Shown: piece by piece, positions 8,926 through 18,273 of the stretch | Position numbering within the stretch: position 1 is the stretch's first letter | Layout of the letters: every line of letters starts with the position of its first letter | Notes under the pieces: model-generated | Told to the model about the DNA's origin: nothing | Database searches by the model: none | The model's input: the letters and a program-made list of their open reading frames with translations, nothing else | Made by a program: the position numbers and the translations under genes | DNA from: Ensifer adhaerens | GTDB lineage: Bacteria > Pseudomonadota > Alphaproteobacteria > Rhizobiales > Rhizobiaceae | Length of the DNA stretch: 64,000 nucleotides | Direction: 5' to 3' | Assembly (NCBI GenBank): GCA_900215285.1 | Contig: OCMG01000002.1 | Span: 186,001-250,000 of the forward strand

Positions 8926-10242
8926 TCAAGTCCTATACGCCCTCCTAACTGTGTCCCTGGCTCTCGTATTTGCATTTCGGGCTGTTTTACCTATAATAGC
9001 AGCAATTACAATGATTATGAAAGTATATACCAATATCCGATTGATAGTTCTTACTGGGTAAGTGAACCCGCCAATGGAAAATAAAGAGAATATTCCATTT
9101 GCGGCAACTATGAATAACGGCGACACTCTGGACGCGACAACGCGAGAATTTATAGTGACAACCATCAATAAGTATACGAAACAGTATGTTATCCAGTAGC
9201 CTTGGCCAAAATTTGCTAGTTCCGCAACAGCACCCATAGGGCAATATGCCCCAAGTCTAATTTCCGATGCTTCTCTGATCTTATCAAAGCCGTCAATGAA
9301 TGAAGGAAGCGGTGAAAGAGAGAGGACTTTGTAGGTTTCTGAGAAGTTTCCGCCAAGCAAAAGACCGTCGCCGGTCGTCAGCGCGCCCTGAAACAGGTTC
9401 GTAAGCAGATCAGAAAATCCAACTTGCGCCTCCATTGGTGACGAAAGTTGCATGAAAAAATTATCCAATCCATAGGCACCGATCGCGCGCCCAGCCAACG
9501 CTGCTGTAATTAGATAAAGTCCAAGCGCCGTCGAGGCAATAACACTGAATTTGAATACGCCAACTGTCGCAGAACGATAGATAGTGAAAAGTAGTACGCC
9601 GATTCCTGCGACTCGAGATGCCGCCGAAACCTCCAGAATGCCGAGCCAAATTGATACGCCGCCCGTTGCGACAATCGCGAAAAAGCGCTTTGAGGAAGCA
9701 GCTACACCGAACATGATGCAGGACACAAAGTATATCGGGGCAACAATAGAACCCAGAAATTTGGAAAAATTGTCAGAAAGCCCTCCCTCCGGCGACATCA
9801 TCAATAGATATAAATTGCTATTCCAGAAGACATCATCCTCTCTGGTTAGAAAATGTAAGAATGCGTAAATTATAAGCATAAACGATATCATGTTTAATAA
9901 GCCTGATATCTTTTCACTTAAAACGTCGATAAAATATCTTATATTTACATTATTATTATTTGAATAAGAAAGAAAATCAGAGATGTAGAAAATTACATAC
10001 AGCAGAGCAAAAACGTTCAAGACTTCAAATGGAATTATATATTCAGACCCGTAAGGGCACGGATTTTCCTGATTATCAAGTATATTTAGAGAATAAAGGT
10101 AGAATACGATGCCGGAAAAGAGCATATAGAGCATCATATGAAAACCAGTGCGTTGAACCGCATTCGCAGTTCGAAGGCGGGTCAATATCCCCAAAAACAT
10201 CAAAATAAAAATTGAAAGCGCAAGAAAGTCCAGGGCTCTCAT
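8926..10242 (-). CDS. Wzy-like polysaccharide polymerase, AT-rich
   Basis: 438 aa, strongly hydrophobic, about 10-12 membrane spans, with a longer periplasmic loop (~residues 245-330, region AGRAIGAYGLDNFF). This is the profile of O-antigen/exopolysaccharide Wzy polymerases. ATG 10242 is chosen because GGAGG lies 8 nt upstream; the TTG at 10257 would put the ribosome site inside the gene. Base use is unlike the neighbours: AT-rich, with runs such as SNNNNVNIRYF. This is common for polymerase genes that are exchanged between strains. It sits between the flippase and the glycosyltransferases, which supports the role. The call rests on topology and context, since Wzy families share little sequence. 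Confidence 0.7.
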   Translation of the reverse strand: MRALDFLALSIFILMFLGILTRLRTANAVQRTGFHMMLYMLFSGIVFYLYSLNILDNQENPCPYGSEYIIPFEVLNVFALLYVIFYISDFLSYSNNNNVNIRYFIDVLSEKISGLLNMISFMLIIYAFLHFLTREDDVFWNSNLYLLMMSPEGGLSDNFSKFLGSIVAPIYFVSCIMFGVAASSKRFFAIVATGGVSIWLGILEVSAASRVAGIGVLLFTIYRSATVGVFKFSVIASTALGLYLITAALAGRAIGAYGLDNFFMQLSSPMEAQVGFSDLLTNLFQGALTTGDGLLLGGNFSETYKVLSLSPLPSFIDGFDKIREASEIRLGAYCPMGAVAELANFGQGYWITYCFVYLLMVVTINSRVVASRVSPLFIVAANGIFSLFSIGGFTYPVRTINRILVYTFIIIVIAAIIGKTARNANTRARDTVRRAYRT

Positions 10243-10389
10243 TTCAGCATCCTCCAAAATATTTCTTCATAAAAAGCAATGTCCTTCCTACCCTTCACGT
10301 AAATAAAATCACACAATTAAAGACCATTTTTTACTATAAAATAATTAAATTACACACAATTCATATATACACCGTGAAATGACTGAATA
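10243..10389. other. Very AT-rich gap between flippase and polymerase genes
   Basis: 147 bp, far richer in A and T than the window as a whole (for instance the TTTTTTACTATAAAATAATT stretch near 10330). It contains only the ribosome site of the polymerase. It continues the compositional anomaly of the polymerase gene to the end of the flippase gene. It could hold an internal minus-strand promoter, which I cannot define. Confidence 0.5.
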
Positions 10390-11682
10390 TTATGCATTAA
10401 AACGATAGCGCGTTCTTTTCCAAACAGCCCCCACAACACCCAGGCAGTTTAAGAGTTCCGACAGTGCGGCGCCGATTGCGACGCCGATCAAACCATATTC
10501 TCGCGAGCATGCGACAAAAATCAGCAGCGATACGAAGGAAGATATCAGCAGAAACCTTGATATCGTTGCATGGGAATTTGTCGCGAGCAGTATATTCGAT
10601 ATGAAATACCAGCCCCCGTGAAGCACCATTGCCAGTGCCATGATCTCAACGAAGGTCGCCGGGGGCGCGAGGTGTCCTCCACTCCACAGGTTTAACAATT
10701 GTTGACCGAGCATGGCGAAGAGAAGACCGCCGGGAACCAGGACAAGAACGATGACCAGTAGATTGAGCTTCAGAAGCTTCTTCATTGCGGCGCCGGCATT
10801 CTCTCCTGATGCCCTGCCGATTTCTGGCATCGTCGCGCGGTTCACGACACCTATCATCTGAATGACCAGACGGCTGGCCGTTCGCACCGGCACGAATAGA
10901 GCAACGACTGCGGGCGACAGAACAGCTCCCACGACCAAAACGCTGCCCTGGAGATTGACGGCAAGTGCAATCGGTATCGCCAGGGCTGCAATGGAGGGAC
11001 CGAGCAGACGCTTCACCTCTGCTACATTGGCATGGTCAAGCCCGTAGTACAGCCAAGGGACCTTGGCCCGCAACAGCATATAAAGAAGCCCCATACTGAG
11101 CAGTCGACATAGTGCCAGCGTGATGGCGACACTCTCAAAGCCTCCGCCTAAATAGGCAACAGTCAATCCCGCAATACCTTCCACAAGCACCATGCTGTCA
11201 TAGGAGATGGTCCCTAACGCATAGTGGCCGGTGGCGCGAAAGCCAGCTAGCGTCACACGTGACAAAAGAGCCAATGCAGCATAGCCAACAAGCAGAACAA
11301 TGATGCGTGCGTTCTCCACGATCCAATACTGCCGGAAGCCTTCTCCCCACTCTGCGATCGCAAGCAGTAGCGTCGAAGCCAGAACCAGCACGCTTGAGGA
11401 AAAGAGGAAAAGAAGTCCTACGCTCTGAAATGTCGCGAGCGCCGTAGCGCTATCACCGCGCGCCGTGTTGATCGTCATATCGGTGGTGGCGGCTTGCGCA
11501 AATCCAAGATCTGTCAGCGCAAAATAGGTGGGGATGGTGGTGAGCATCATCCAGATGCCAAATTGCTCCTGTCCCCAGGCAGTGACGAGCAGGGGCACGC
11601 TCAGAATTTGCAGCATCGCACTCATTGCGATGCCGGCAAGATTCGCCACGCTACCTGTCGCCACCCTCCTGAACAAACTCAT
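10390..11682 (-). CDS. Wzx-like lipid-linked oligosaccharide flippase
   Basis: 430 aa with about 12 membrane spans in the MATE/MVF (polysaccharide biosynthesis protein) arrangement. The N-terminus SLFRRVATGSVANLAGIAMS and the following WGQEQFGIWMMLTTIPTYFALTDLG are typical of Wzx/RfbX flippases. It moves the undecaprenyl-diphosphate-linked repeat unit to the periplasmic face for Wzy polymerisation. It is separated by 122 nt from the upstream WcaI-type gene, in the same direction. The C-terminal third starts to take on the AT-rich composition of the following gene. Confidence 0.82.
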   Translation of the reverse strand: MSLFRRVATGSVANLAGIAMSAMLQILSVPLLVTAWGQEQFGIWMMLTTIPTYFALTDLGFAQAATTDMTINTARGDSATALATFQSVGLLFLFSSSVLVLASTLLLAIAEWGEGFRQYWIVENARIIVLLVGYAALALLSRVTLAGFRATGHYALGTISYDSMVLVEGIAGLTVAYLGGGFESVAITLALCRLLSMGLLYMLLRAKVPWLYYGLDHANVAEVKRLLGPSIAALAIPIALAVNLQGSVLVVGAVLSPAVVALFVPVRTASRLVIQMIGVVNRATMPEIGRASGENAGAAMKKLLKLNLLVIVLVLVPGGLLFAMLGQQLLNLWSGGHLAPPATFVEIMALAMVLHGGWYFISNILLATNSHATISRFLLISSFVSLLIFVACSREYGLIGVAIGAALSELLNCLGVVGAVWKRTRYRFNA

Positions 11683-11804
11683 GTTGTACCCTGATCCGCT
11701 CTTTCAAAAATCGTTCCGCAAGACAACGCTTGACGGCAACATGATCCGGCTGGGGCGTTGCAGGGGCGGAAAAGTTGACGCCTCCACAACCGGACCGGGA
11801 ATGT

Positions 11805-13079
11805 TCAAGCCGTCGCCAGTCTCGTCAAGGTTGCCAGGCCGCTGTCGCGCGCCAGCGCCAGGCAGAGTTCCCGCAGGATTTCGGGATCTCGGTCGAGGTT
11901 TTGGCCGTTCAAGGCGTCGCGGATGCCTTTTGCCAATGCCTCGGCGTCGCCGGGTGGCGTGATGATGGCCGTGCCGCGCAGGAAGTCGGTCAGCTCCGTG
12001 CCTTCGTCGGCCGTGACGATCAGTGGCTTGCCGGATGCCAGCATTCCGCCGAGCTTGGATGGCAGCACGAGGTCGGCTGCCCCTTTGTCCTGCGGCAGCG
12101 CGTGCAGGTCCGCCATGTTCATGAATTCGTTCAATCGTGAGTAAGGCTGGAACGGCAGGAATGTGACATTCGGCAAATGTCCGTAGCGGGCCTGCAGGTC
12201 CGCCTTCACGGGCCCCTCTCCCGCGATGACGAAGCGCGCGCGCGGCTCATCCTTCAGCTTTTCTGCAGCGTCCAGCAACACGCCCAGCCCCTGCTTGGCG
12301 CCGATATTGCCGGAATAGAGGGTGACAAAATCATCGTCCGCGAAGCCGAGTTCGCTCCGATAAGGGCTCGGTTCGCCCAGCGGATAGATATGCGCCAGAT
12401 CCACCCAGTTGCGCACGATCTTGAGACGGTCGTCCCGAACCCCCTTCTCGCGCAGCTTCTCGGCCATGCGGCCCGATATGGTGATCACCTTGCCGAAGCG
12501 CGTGAGCGTCATCCGCTCAAAGGCATAACCCAGCTTCTTGAGCCAGATCCTTGACCCGAGATGGCCGACAGCAAAGGCGGCATCGACCTCGAGATCCTGC
12601 ACATGCAGCACGGTGGATGCCCCCACCAGACGCGCAGCCAGCTGGGCAATGGGGGCGGCGAACAGCGTCGGCTCGACGCAGAAAACGACGTCTGGCCTTT
12701 GACGCACGATCTGCCAGAAGATGACCGGCGCGGATGTCAGGGCAAAGGAGAGAGGCGCAATCAGCCGCCTGATGCCCGCCATCTTGCTGCTCAGGTAAAG
12801 CGGGCAACGAATGACCCGAACAGACTGTTCCTCACGTGTCGAATAGGCGTTGGAGAAGCCGTTCTGGACCTTCCAGCCCGGATAGTGAGGCGGCGTCGCC
12901 ACGACCGTCACCTGCATGCCGACGGACTGGAAATACTCCGCTATTTCGCCGGTATAGCGCCCTATCCCGGCCAGTTCGGGTGCATAGTTCATGCAATAGA
13001 CGATCACCCGCCTTTGCGCTGCGGTGGCGACTGCCGGAGCAGCCTCACCCAAGACCATTCCCTGCTGGATTGCAGTCAT
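11805..13079 (-). CDS. WcaI-family colanic-acid-type glycosyltransferase
   Basis: 424 aa GT-B glycosyltransferase. The segments VIVYCMNYAPELAGIGRYTG, VTVVATPPHYPGWKV and HVQDLEVDAAFAVGHL are characteristic of WcaI, which in colanic acid synthesis acts next to gmd and fcl. The C-terminal lobe has LYSGNIGAKQGL and LPSKLGGMLASGKPLI. The ATG overlaps the fcl stop by 4 nt. In colanic acid WcaI is thought to use GDP-fucose, which matches the two GDP-fucose genes immediately upstream. Donor use here is an inference. Confidence 0.87.
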   Translation of the reverse strand: MTAIQQGMVLGEAAPAVATAAQRRVIVYCMNYAPELAGIGRYTGEIAEYFQSVGMQVTVVATPPHYPGWKVQNGFSNAYSTREEQSVRVIRCPLYLSSKMAGIRRLIAPLSFALTSAPVIFWQIVRQRPDVVFCVEPTLFAAPIAQLAARLVGASTVLHVQDLEVDAAFAVGHLGSRIWLKKLGYAFERMTLTRFGKVITISGRMAEKLREKGVRDDRLKIVRNWVDLAHIYPLGEPSPYRSELGFADDDFVTLYSGNIGAKQGLGVLLDAAEKLKDEPRARFVIAGEGPVKADLQARYGHLPNVTFLPFQPYSRLNEFMNMADLHALPQDKGAADLVLPSKLGGMLASGKPLIVTADEGTELTDFLRGTAIITPPGDAEALAKGIRDALNGQNLDRDPEILRELCLALARDSGLATLTRLATA

Positions 13080-14035
13080 CCTGCATGTCCCCCTTGCCGC
13101 TCGCGATATCCTCCCTCCAGAAACGATTGATAGGTCGCCGCAATCCCCTCCTTGAGACCGACCCGCGGACTCCAGCCCATGCCCCGCAATTTGTCGGCAC
13201 TCATGAGCTTTCGCGGCGTACCATCCGGTTTCGTCAGGTCGTGCACGATCTCCCCCTCGAAGCCGACAATGGCGCAGACAAGCTTCGTGAGCTCCAGGAT
13301 GGACACATCTTCGCCGGAGCCGACATTGACGTGCTCATCCCCCGAATAGTTCTTCAGGAGGAAAACCAGGGCGTCGGCGCAATCGTCCGCATGCAGAAAT
13401 TCGCGCCGCGGCTGTCCGGTCCCCCAGATCACAATCTCCCTGTCCGACCGCAACTTCGCTTCATGGGCCTTGCGGATCAGCGCGGGCATCACATGGCTGG
13501 AATTGAGATCGAAATTGTCCCCCGGCCCATAGAGATTGGTGGGCATGGCTGAAATGTAATCGTGGCCGTATTGCTTGCGGTAAGCCTGCGCCAGCTTGAT
13601 GCCGGCAATCTTGGCAATGGCATACCACTCGTTCGTCGGCTCAAGCGCACCGGTCAGAAGAGAATCCTCCCGGATCGGCTGGTCGGCAAACTTCGGGTAG
13701 ATGCAGGACGAACCGAGAAACAGGAATTTCTCCACGCCCACCTGATGCGAAGCCTCGACGATATTCGCCTCGATCATCAGATTGTCGTAGAGGAAATCGG
13801 CCGGATAGGTGTCATTCGCAAGAATGCCTCCCACCTTTGCTGCAGCCATGATGACCGCATCCGGATGCATATCGCGCAGGAAAGCCTCGACCTCCGTCTG
13901 GCGCTTGAGATCAACCTTTTCGCGCCCCGCCGTGATGACCTCGCAATTCTCGCTGCCGAGACGGCGGACAACCGCAGAACCGACCATGCCGCGATGTCCG
14001 GCGACCCAGATACGCTTGCCGTTGAGTTCGAACAT
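13076..14035 (-). CDS. fcl: GDP-L-fucose synthase
   Basis: 319 aa SDR-type epimerase/reductase. It converts GDP-4-keto-6-deoxy-D-mannose to GDP-L-fucose with NADPH. The Rossmann motif is GHRGMVGSAVVRRL at ~12-25, the catalytic YxxxK is in NEWYAIAKIAG, and the SSCIYPKFA serine region and TNLYGPGDNFD are diagnostic of the Fcl/WcaG family. ATG 14035 (MFELNGKRIW) is chosen. It begins 5 nt after the gmd stop, and the longer upstream frame runs inside gmd. It works directly after Gmd and supplies GDP-fucose for the polysaccharide. Confidence 0.95.
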   Translation of the reverse strand: MFELNGKRIWVAGHRGMVGSAVVRRLGSENCEVITAGREKVDLKRQTEVEAFLRDMHPDAVIMAAAKVGGILANDTYPADFLYDNLMIEANIVEASHQVGVEKFLFLGSSCIYPKFADQPIREDSLLTGALEPTNEWYAIAKIAGIKLAQAYRKQYGHDYISAMPTNLYGPGDNFDLNSSHVMPALIRKAHEAKLRSDREIVIWGTGQPRREFLHADDCADALVFLLKNYSGDEHVNVGSGEDVSILELTKLVCAIVGFEGEIVHDLTKPDGTPRKLMSADKLRGMGWSPRVGLKEGIAATYQSFLEGGYRERQGGHAG

Positions 14036-14040
14036 GCGTG

Positions 14041-15180
14041 TCAGCCTTCCAAGCTTACCGGCGTTTCGAGACCATGCTGACGCAGAAGCACGACACGCCG
14101 TGCGGCCTTGTGGTCCTCGGCGATCATCTCGGAACACATCTCCTGGGCGGAGCGCTCGGGAACCCAGCCGAGCCGCTCCCTCGCCTTGGTCGGATCCCCC
14201 AGAAGCGTGTCAACCTCGGCAGGCCGGAAATATCGCGGATCAATTCGCACGATAATGTCACCCACCTTGAGCGCAGGCGCGAGGTCGCCCTTGATCGCGG
14301 CAACTCGGCCGATCTCGTCGACGCCCTTCCCCGAAAATTCGATCGTCACGCCCAGTTCCTCGCCGGCCCACTGGATGAACTGCCGAACCGAATACTGCAC
14401 GCCCGTCGCAATGACGAAATCCTCGGGCGCGTCCTGCTGGAGCATCATCCACTGCATGCGGACATAGTCCTTGGCATGCCCCCAGTCGCGCAGCGAGTCG
14501 ATGTTGCCCATATAGAGGCACGGTTCCAGGCCGAGTGCGATATTGGCGAGACCGCGCGTGATCTTGCGGGTCACAAAGGTCTCACCGCGACGCGGAGACT
14601 CGTGGTTGAAGAGAATGCCGTTGCAGGCATACATCCCGTAGGCCTCGCGGTAATTCACCGTGATCCAATAGGCATAAAGCTTGGCCACGGCATACGGCGA
14701 ACGTGGATGAAACGGCGTTGTCTCACGCTGCGGAACTTCCTGAACCAGGCCGTAAAGCTCCGAGGTCGAGGCTTGATAGAACCGGGTCTTCTTCTCAAGC
14801 CCGAGGAACCGGATGGCCTCCAGAAGCCGAAGCGTTCCAATGGCATCGACATCCGCGGTGTATTCAGGAGCTTCGAAGCTGACCGCGACATGCGACTGCG
14901 CACCGAGATTATAGACCTCGTCCGGCTCTATGTCGCGGATTAGCCTGGTCAGATTCGATGTATCGCTCAGGTCACCGTAATGCAGTTTGAAATGAGCGTT
15001 TTCGACGTGCCGATCCTGATAAATATGATCGACCCGCGCCGTATTGAACAGCGAAGCACGCCTCTTGATACCGTGAACGCGGTAACCCTTGCTCAGTAGA
15101 AACTCTGCAAGATAGGAACCATCTTGACCAGTCACGCCCGTGATAAGCGCCGTCTTGGCTGCACCGTAATTCTGCTTCAT
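14041..15180 (-). CDS. gmd: GDP-mannose 4,6-dehydratase
   Basis: 379 aa extended SDR enzyme that makes GDP-4-keto-6-deoxy-D-mannose from GDP-mannose, the first step to GDP-fucose. It shows [15 protein letters not shown] (NAD(P)-binding), [15 protein letters not shown], the STSELYG catalytic Thr/Glu region and [10 protein letters not shown] with the catalytic Tyr-Lys. Length matches the family. ATG 15180 (MKQNYGAAK) is preferred over the in-frame TTG 12 nt upstream, although its ribosome site is weak (AGGG only 2 nt away). First gene of the long minus-strand run that continues through fcl and the WcaI-type gene. Confidence 0.95.
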   Translation of the reverse strand: MKQNYGAAKTALITGVTGQDGSYLAEFLLSKGYRVHGIKRRASLFNTARVDHIYQDRHVENAHFKLHYGDLSDTSNLTRLIRDIEPDEVYNLGAQSHVAVSFEAPEYTADVDAIGTLRLLEAIRFLGLEKKTRFYQASTSELYGLVQEVPQRETTPFHPRSPYAVAKLYAYWITVNYREAYGMYACNGILFNHESPRRGETFVTRKITRGLANIALGLEPCLYMGNIDSLRDWGHAKDYVRMQWMMLQQDAPEDFVIATGVQYSVRQFIQWAGEELGVTIEFSGKGVDEIGRVAAIKGDLAPALKVGDIIVRIDPRYFRPAEVDTLLGDPTKARERLGWVPERSAQEMCSEMIAEDHKAARRVVLLRQHGLETPVSLEG

Positions 15181-15533
15181 CACCCTAACCAAAAAGAATT
15201 AGATTCTTCCGCTGTCCCCCGACAGGCAAAAGCATATTTTTGAGTTAAGAAAGTGTTTAACGCAGTCATTGCTGCAACGCAACCACAAATACAATCATTG
15301 GTTAACTTGATTGAGAGCGTAAAGCCTATAAAATGTGCATAAGATGCTTATAATTCGTGCACGGAGACTTTGACACATCGAAGAATGTATGGATCAATCT
15401 ACAATTTCTTCACTATCAACAGTCATCGGGACAAATTTTCATGCACCCTACAACCTGAAGGTCTCATTTTCATGTCGAGGCGAACGGTTCGGGGATACCC
15501 GGCGTTTCCGTGCCGCACAAAAATCGTTTCACA
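15181..15533. promoter_or_regulatory. 353-bp AT-rich gap upstream of gmd
   Basis: Noncoding by composition, with AT-rich stretches (AGCATATTTTTGAGTTAAGA near 15231 and ATAAAATGTGCATAAGATGC near 15329). It separates the initiating sugar transferase gene from gmd on the same strand and must contain the promoter of the gmd-fcl run. I cannot fix a promoter. The part next to 15533 is the 3' flank of the sugar transferase. Confidence 0.45.
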
Positions 15534-16259
15534 TCAGAAGCCCGAGCCCCCGATTACCTCGCTGCGGAGCGTTCCCAATATGATCTTGATGTCGAGCATG
15601 AGTGAAAAGTTGTCGACGTAAAATACATCGGCGGCAATCCGCGCTCGCGCCTTGCTGGCTAGGACCGTAGGCCCCCGCAATCCTCGCATCTGCGCCAAAC
15701 CCGTAATTCCGGGGCGCATGGCATGACGTCTATGATAATCCGGAACCAGTTGTTCATAGGGCACGCCAGCCGCCAGCATGCCAATCGCATGAGGCCGGGG
15801 GCCAACCAGCGACATGTCGCCTTTGATCACGTTGAGCAATTGAGGGAGCTCATCAAGGTTGGTCCTGCGCAATACAGCACCCAGCGCGGTTACGCGCGGA
15901 TCATCCATGCTCGTCTGCGCGACACCCGTCTCATCGCCAAGGTCCTGATACATCGTGCGGAACTTGTAAACCTTGATTTTGCTGCCGCCCCGCCCCCAGC
16001 GTGTCTGGGTAAACAGGGCCGGACCCCGCGAGGTCATGCGCACCAGCATTCCTATGAAAAGCAACAGCGGCAAAAAGATCAGCAAAGCCAAGGTCGCGAC
16101 AGAAAGATCAAGCCCACGCTTGACCGCCAGCCGGAACCGCTTGACGTCATTCTGCTCAAAGCAATGCTCCGTCGAAAGCGGAGTAGAATCCAAATCGTTT
16201 AGAGGCTGTTTTTCTTGCTCTCCGGCAAAAACAACCTTGTGATCATACGCAATACCCAC
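15534..16259 (-). CDS. Undecaprenyl-phosphate sugar transferase (initiating enzyme)
   Basis: 241 aa bacterial sugar transferase (ExoY/PssA/WcaJ C-terminal type, PF02397). It has a membrane segment at ~residues 48-75 (LSVATLALLIFLPLLLFIGM), then TQTRWGRGGSKIKVYKFRTM, DELPQLLNVIKGDMSLVGPRP and RPGITGLAQ, all conserved family blocks. It transfers the first sugar phosphate to undecaprenyl phosphate. It lacks the large N-terminal multi-span region of WcaJ, so it is the short ExoY-like form. GTG at 16259 with GGGGAG 6 nt upstream is the best start. It lies upstream of gmd in the same direction. Confidence 0.9.
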   Translation of the reverse strand: MGIAYDHKVVFAGEQEKQPLNDLDSTPLSTEHCFEQNDVKRFRLAVKRGLDLSVATLALLIFLPLLLFIGMLVRMTSRGPALFTQTRWGRGGSKIKVYKFRTMYQDLGDETGVAQTSMDDPRVTALGAVLRRTNLDELPQLLNVIKGDMSLVGPRPHAIGMLAAGVPYEQLVPDYHRRHAMRPGITGLAQMRGLRGPTVLASKARARIAADVFYVDNFSLMLDIKIILGTLRSEVIGGSGF

Positions 16260-16445
16260 GTCGCGCTCCCCGACACCCGCCTCGCATGCACAGTCCCCAC
16301 CTGCAAACTAAGGTAGAATTAGGATAATGCATATAAATCGAAACGCAAAGGGTATTTACGAATTATTTACTACCTGCCGTAGAATGTGGCCGGAAAAGGG
16401 CGCAATGGACAGCCGGTCGAGCGCGGCGAGGAAGATGACATAAGT

Positions 16446-16472
16446 GAGCCCGCAGGCATTGCATGCGGGCTC
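16446..16472. terminator. Hairpin downstream of the BTLCP gene
   Basis: A 9-bp perfect inverted repeat (GAGCCCGCA / TGCGGGCTC) with a 9-nt loop lies 38 nt past the stop of the minus-strand transglutaminase-like gene. No U-run follows on the minus strand, so intrinsic termination is only a candidate role. The rest of the 16260-16509 gap shows nothing else recognisable. Confidence 0.45.
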
Positions 16473-16509
16473 GAGGGGAAGATCCACGCTCTTCAATTTG
16501 CTGCGCGCG

Positions 16510-17106
16510 TCAGCGCATCGCATACCAGACGCGCGGCTTGTCGCCGGCTTCTACGGACACAAAACGCAGGCCGGACTTGTTCCAGGCAACAATCTTTTCC
16601 GTCAGATTATCCAGCACCAGATCACCCTCGCTCGTTCTCACGACGACGACGAGATGCCCGATCCCGGAGCGGGTGTAGGCGACAGCCAGTCGAAGGCTCG
16701 CGGCAGGCCATCCATTGCGGATCAATTCGTGACGCTTCGTCACCGCATAGTCGTGGCAATTGCCCCGTTCAGGATTGATGACCCATGTTTCCGGACCATC
16801 AGGCATGTAGGGCTCGATGGAGTTATTGACGCGACTGTTGACGCTTCGCAGCAAGCCGAGCCTGGCGGGCGTCAGGTCGACGACCGCGGGGCCGGACACG
16901 TCCGAACATTCCTGCGGCGAGGCAAGGCAGAACCGCACATGGGCAAACGGAGCAATCGTTTGCTTGCCCTGCGGCATGAAGGAAGCGTTCGTCGCATTCT
17001 TGAGCGGGCGCAGCAATGCGCCCGGCCCAGCCAGCGCCGGCGTACCCGCCGCAGCGAGTGCAAGAACAAAACCGGCAATCTTCATAGGTCCTGCGATACG
17101 GAACAT
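16510..17106 (-). CDS. Bacterial transglutaminase-like cysteine peptidase (BTLCP), exported
   Basis: 198 aa. An N-terminal signal peptide (FVLALAAAGTPALAG) precedes a papain-like transglutaminase fold with the family's Cys-His-Asp triad: Cys117 in RGNCHDYAV, His151 in GIGHLVVVV and Asp166 in LVLDNL. These BTLCP proteins are common in proteobacteria, often several per genome, and are thought to act in the periplasm, for example on surface adhesins as LapG does. Two starts are possible: 17106 with AGGGAG 8 nt upstream, or ATG 17085. Substrate unknown. Confidence 0.85.
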   Translation of the reverse strand: MFRIAGPMKIAGFVLALAAAGTPALAGPGALLRPLKNATNASFMPQGKQTIAPFAHVRFCLASPQECSDVSGPAVVDLTPARLGLLRSVNSRVNNSIEPYMPDGPETWVINPERGNCHDYAVTKRHELIRNGWPAASLRLAVAYTRSGIGHLVVVVRTSEGDLVLDNLTEKIVAWNKSGLRFVSVEAGDKPRVWYAMR

Positions 17107-17436
17107 CCCAACTGCTCCCTGTTGATGATTGGCAGACCATAGCGCGGCGCCGTTGACAGCCGGTTTGGGAGATCAGTTGCATTTTAACGAATACTACTTT
17201 TTTGATACATCGGCAGCCAGGCTCTGCCCGATGGATGCAGTCCGCGAAATGACAACCGTAAAAAGAAACGCGCTTGAAATTACCACTCCGGCGAATAGAC
17301 TGTGTTGATCCCCAAGGTGCGGTTCGCCTGAGAACGAGCCAAGGGGGGAACGGCAAGGGCACTATCCGGAGCCGTGGTAACCTCTCGCCGCCATCGTCTT
17401 GGCGATCATCGCGACAGCAGGAACCGAGCAAGCGGC
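17107..17436. promoter_or_regulatory. 330-bp divergent gap
   Basis: Separates the minus-strand BTLCP gene from the plus-strand membrane-anchored protein and must hold both promoters. A GTG-initiated extension of the plus gene (17374) would cover the last 60 nt but is Arg/Ser-rich and unconvincing. No clear operator is seen. Confidence 0.4.
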
Positions 17437-18273
17437 ATGGGCAATGAATACAATCGCCAGCCCGCGCAATCCGGCGGAACCATCGTCATAGCGATCTTCA
17501 TTTTCGCTGCCTGCGCTTTTATCAGCGCATTGGCGGCCGCCTATCATCGCGACAAGTTCGAGAAACTGGCGGGCTTTCTGAATGCAATGCAAAAGCCTGC
17601 GCCGGCAGTCTCCCTGCCTCACCCGAGGAGTGCCAAGCGGGGCCGCGTCACCAGGCAATTGATCCTCACAGCGAGACTGGCAAGGCCGGGTGTCCTGTTT
17701 CGGGACGCAGCCTTCAGCCAGGCTGATAAATTTGCCGAGACCGATTTCTGCGCATTGCTGCAGCAGGCATTTCCGGACCTGAAGCTGGCGTGGCAAGCCA
17801 ATGCGCTTTTCAGCGACACCTCCGATTGCGCCGGGGAACTGAACGCTTCGCAGACGCCGGATGACGCCCTGCACAACTCGCTGTTCATTGAAACCAGACG
17901 CCGCTTCACCGGGGCAGCCACGTCCGTCCGTCTGAAGCTGGTGACCGTGCCGGAACGGCAGGAGGAGACATTCGATGCGCCGTTCGAGCGCGCGGCCGAA
18001 CTCGTTCTCGCGCACCTGCTCTCAGGCGAAGCGCCAGAGATCTTGAAGGATGTGCGGGCGCGCAAGCCATTCAACCTCGAGATTCGTGGCATTGCCATCC
18101 GGTTCTTCGAGGAGCAGCTCGCGCCCGGTTCATTCAACCTGATGATGGAGGCAAGATGCGGCAAGCACCGGTGTCAAACCACGAATCCCTTTTACAGACT
18201 CAACATGCCCGCTCTTGCAACGCCTGCTGCGGCCGTCGAACCGGTGGAAAATCTGATGTCTCAGCAGGAATGA
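17437..18273 (+). CDS. Membrane-anchored hypothetical protein
   Basis: 278 aa, not recognised. One membrane segment at ~14-36 (GGTIVIAIFIFAACAFISAL) follows a short polar N-terminus, so the remaining ~240 residues are probably periplasmic. The middle has two separated cysteines (TDFCALLQQAF and TSDCAGEL), and two more lie near the C-terminus (ARCGKHRCQT), which could form disulfides. ATG 17437 is preferred, though its ribosome site is weak. The gene overlaps the convergent SNase-like gene by 13 nt. Neighbours suggest an envelope role next to the polysaccharide locus, without direct evidence. Confidence 0.65.
   Translation: MGNEYNRQPAQSGGTIVIAIFIFAACAFISALAAAYHRDKFEKLAGFLNAMQKPAPAVSLPHPRSAKRGRVTRQLILTARLARPGVLFRDAAFSQADKFAETDFCALLQQAFPDLKLAWQANALFSDTSDCAGELNASQTPDDALHNSLFIETRRRFTGAATSVRLKLVTVPERQEETFDAPFERAAELVLAHLLSGEAPEILKDVRARKPFNLEIRGIAIRFFEEQLAPGSFNLMMEARCGKHRCQTTNPFYRLNMPALATPAAAVEPVENLMSQQE

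Noticed and set aside
15370..15621. Short plus-strand frames in the gap upstream of gmd
   Set aside because: They run into the 3' end of the sugar transferase gene, lack ribosome sites and differ in composition from coding genes.
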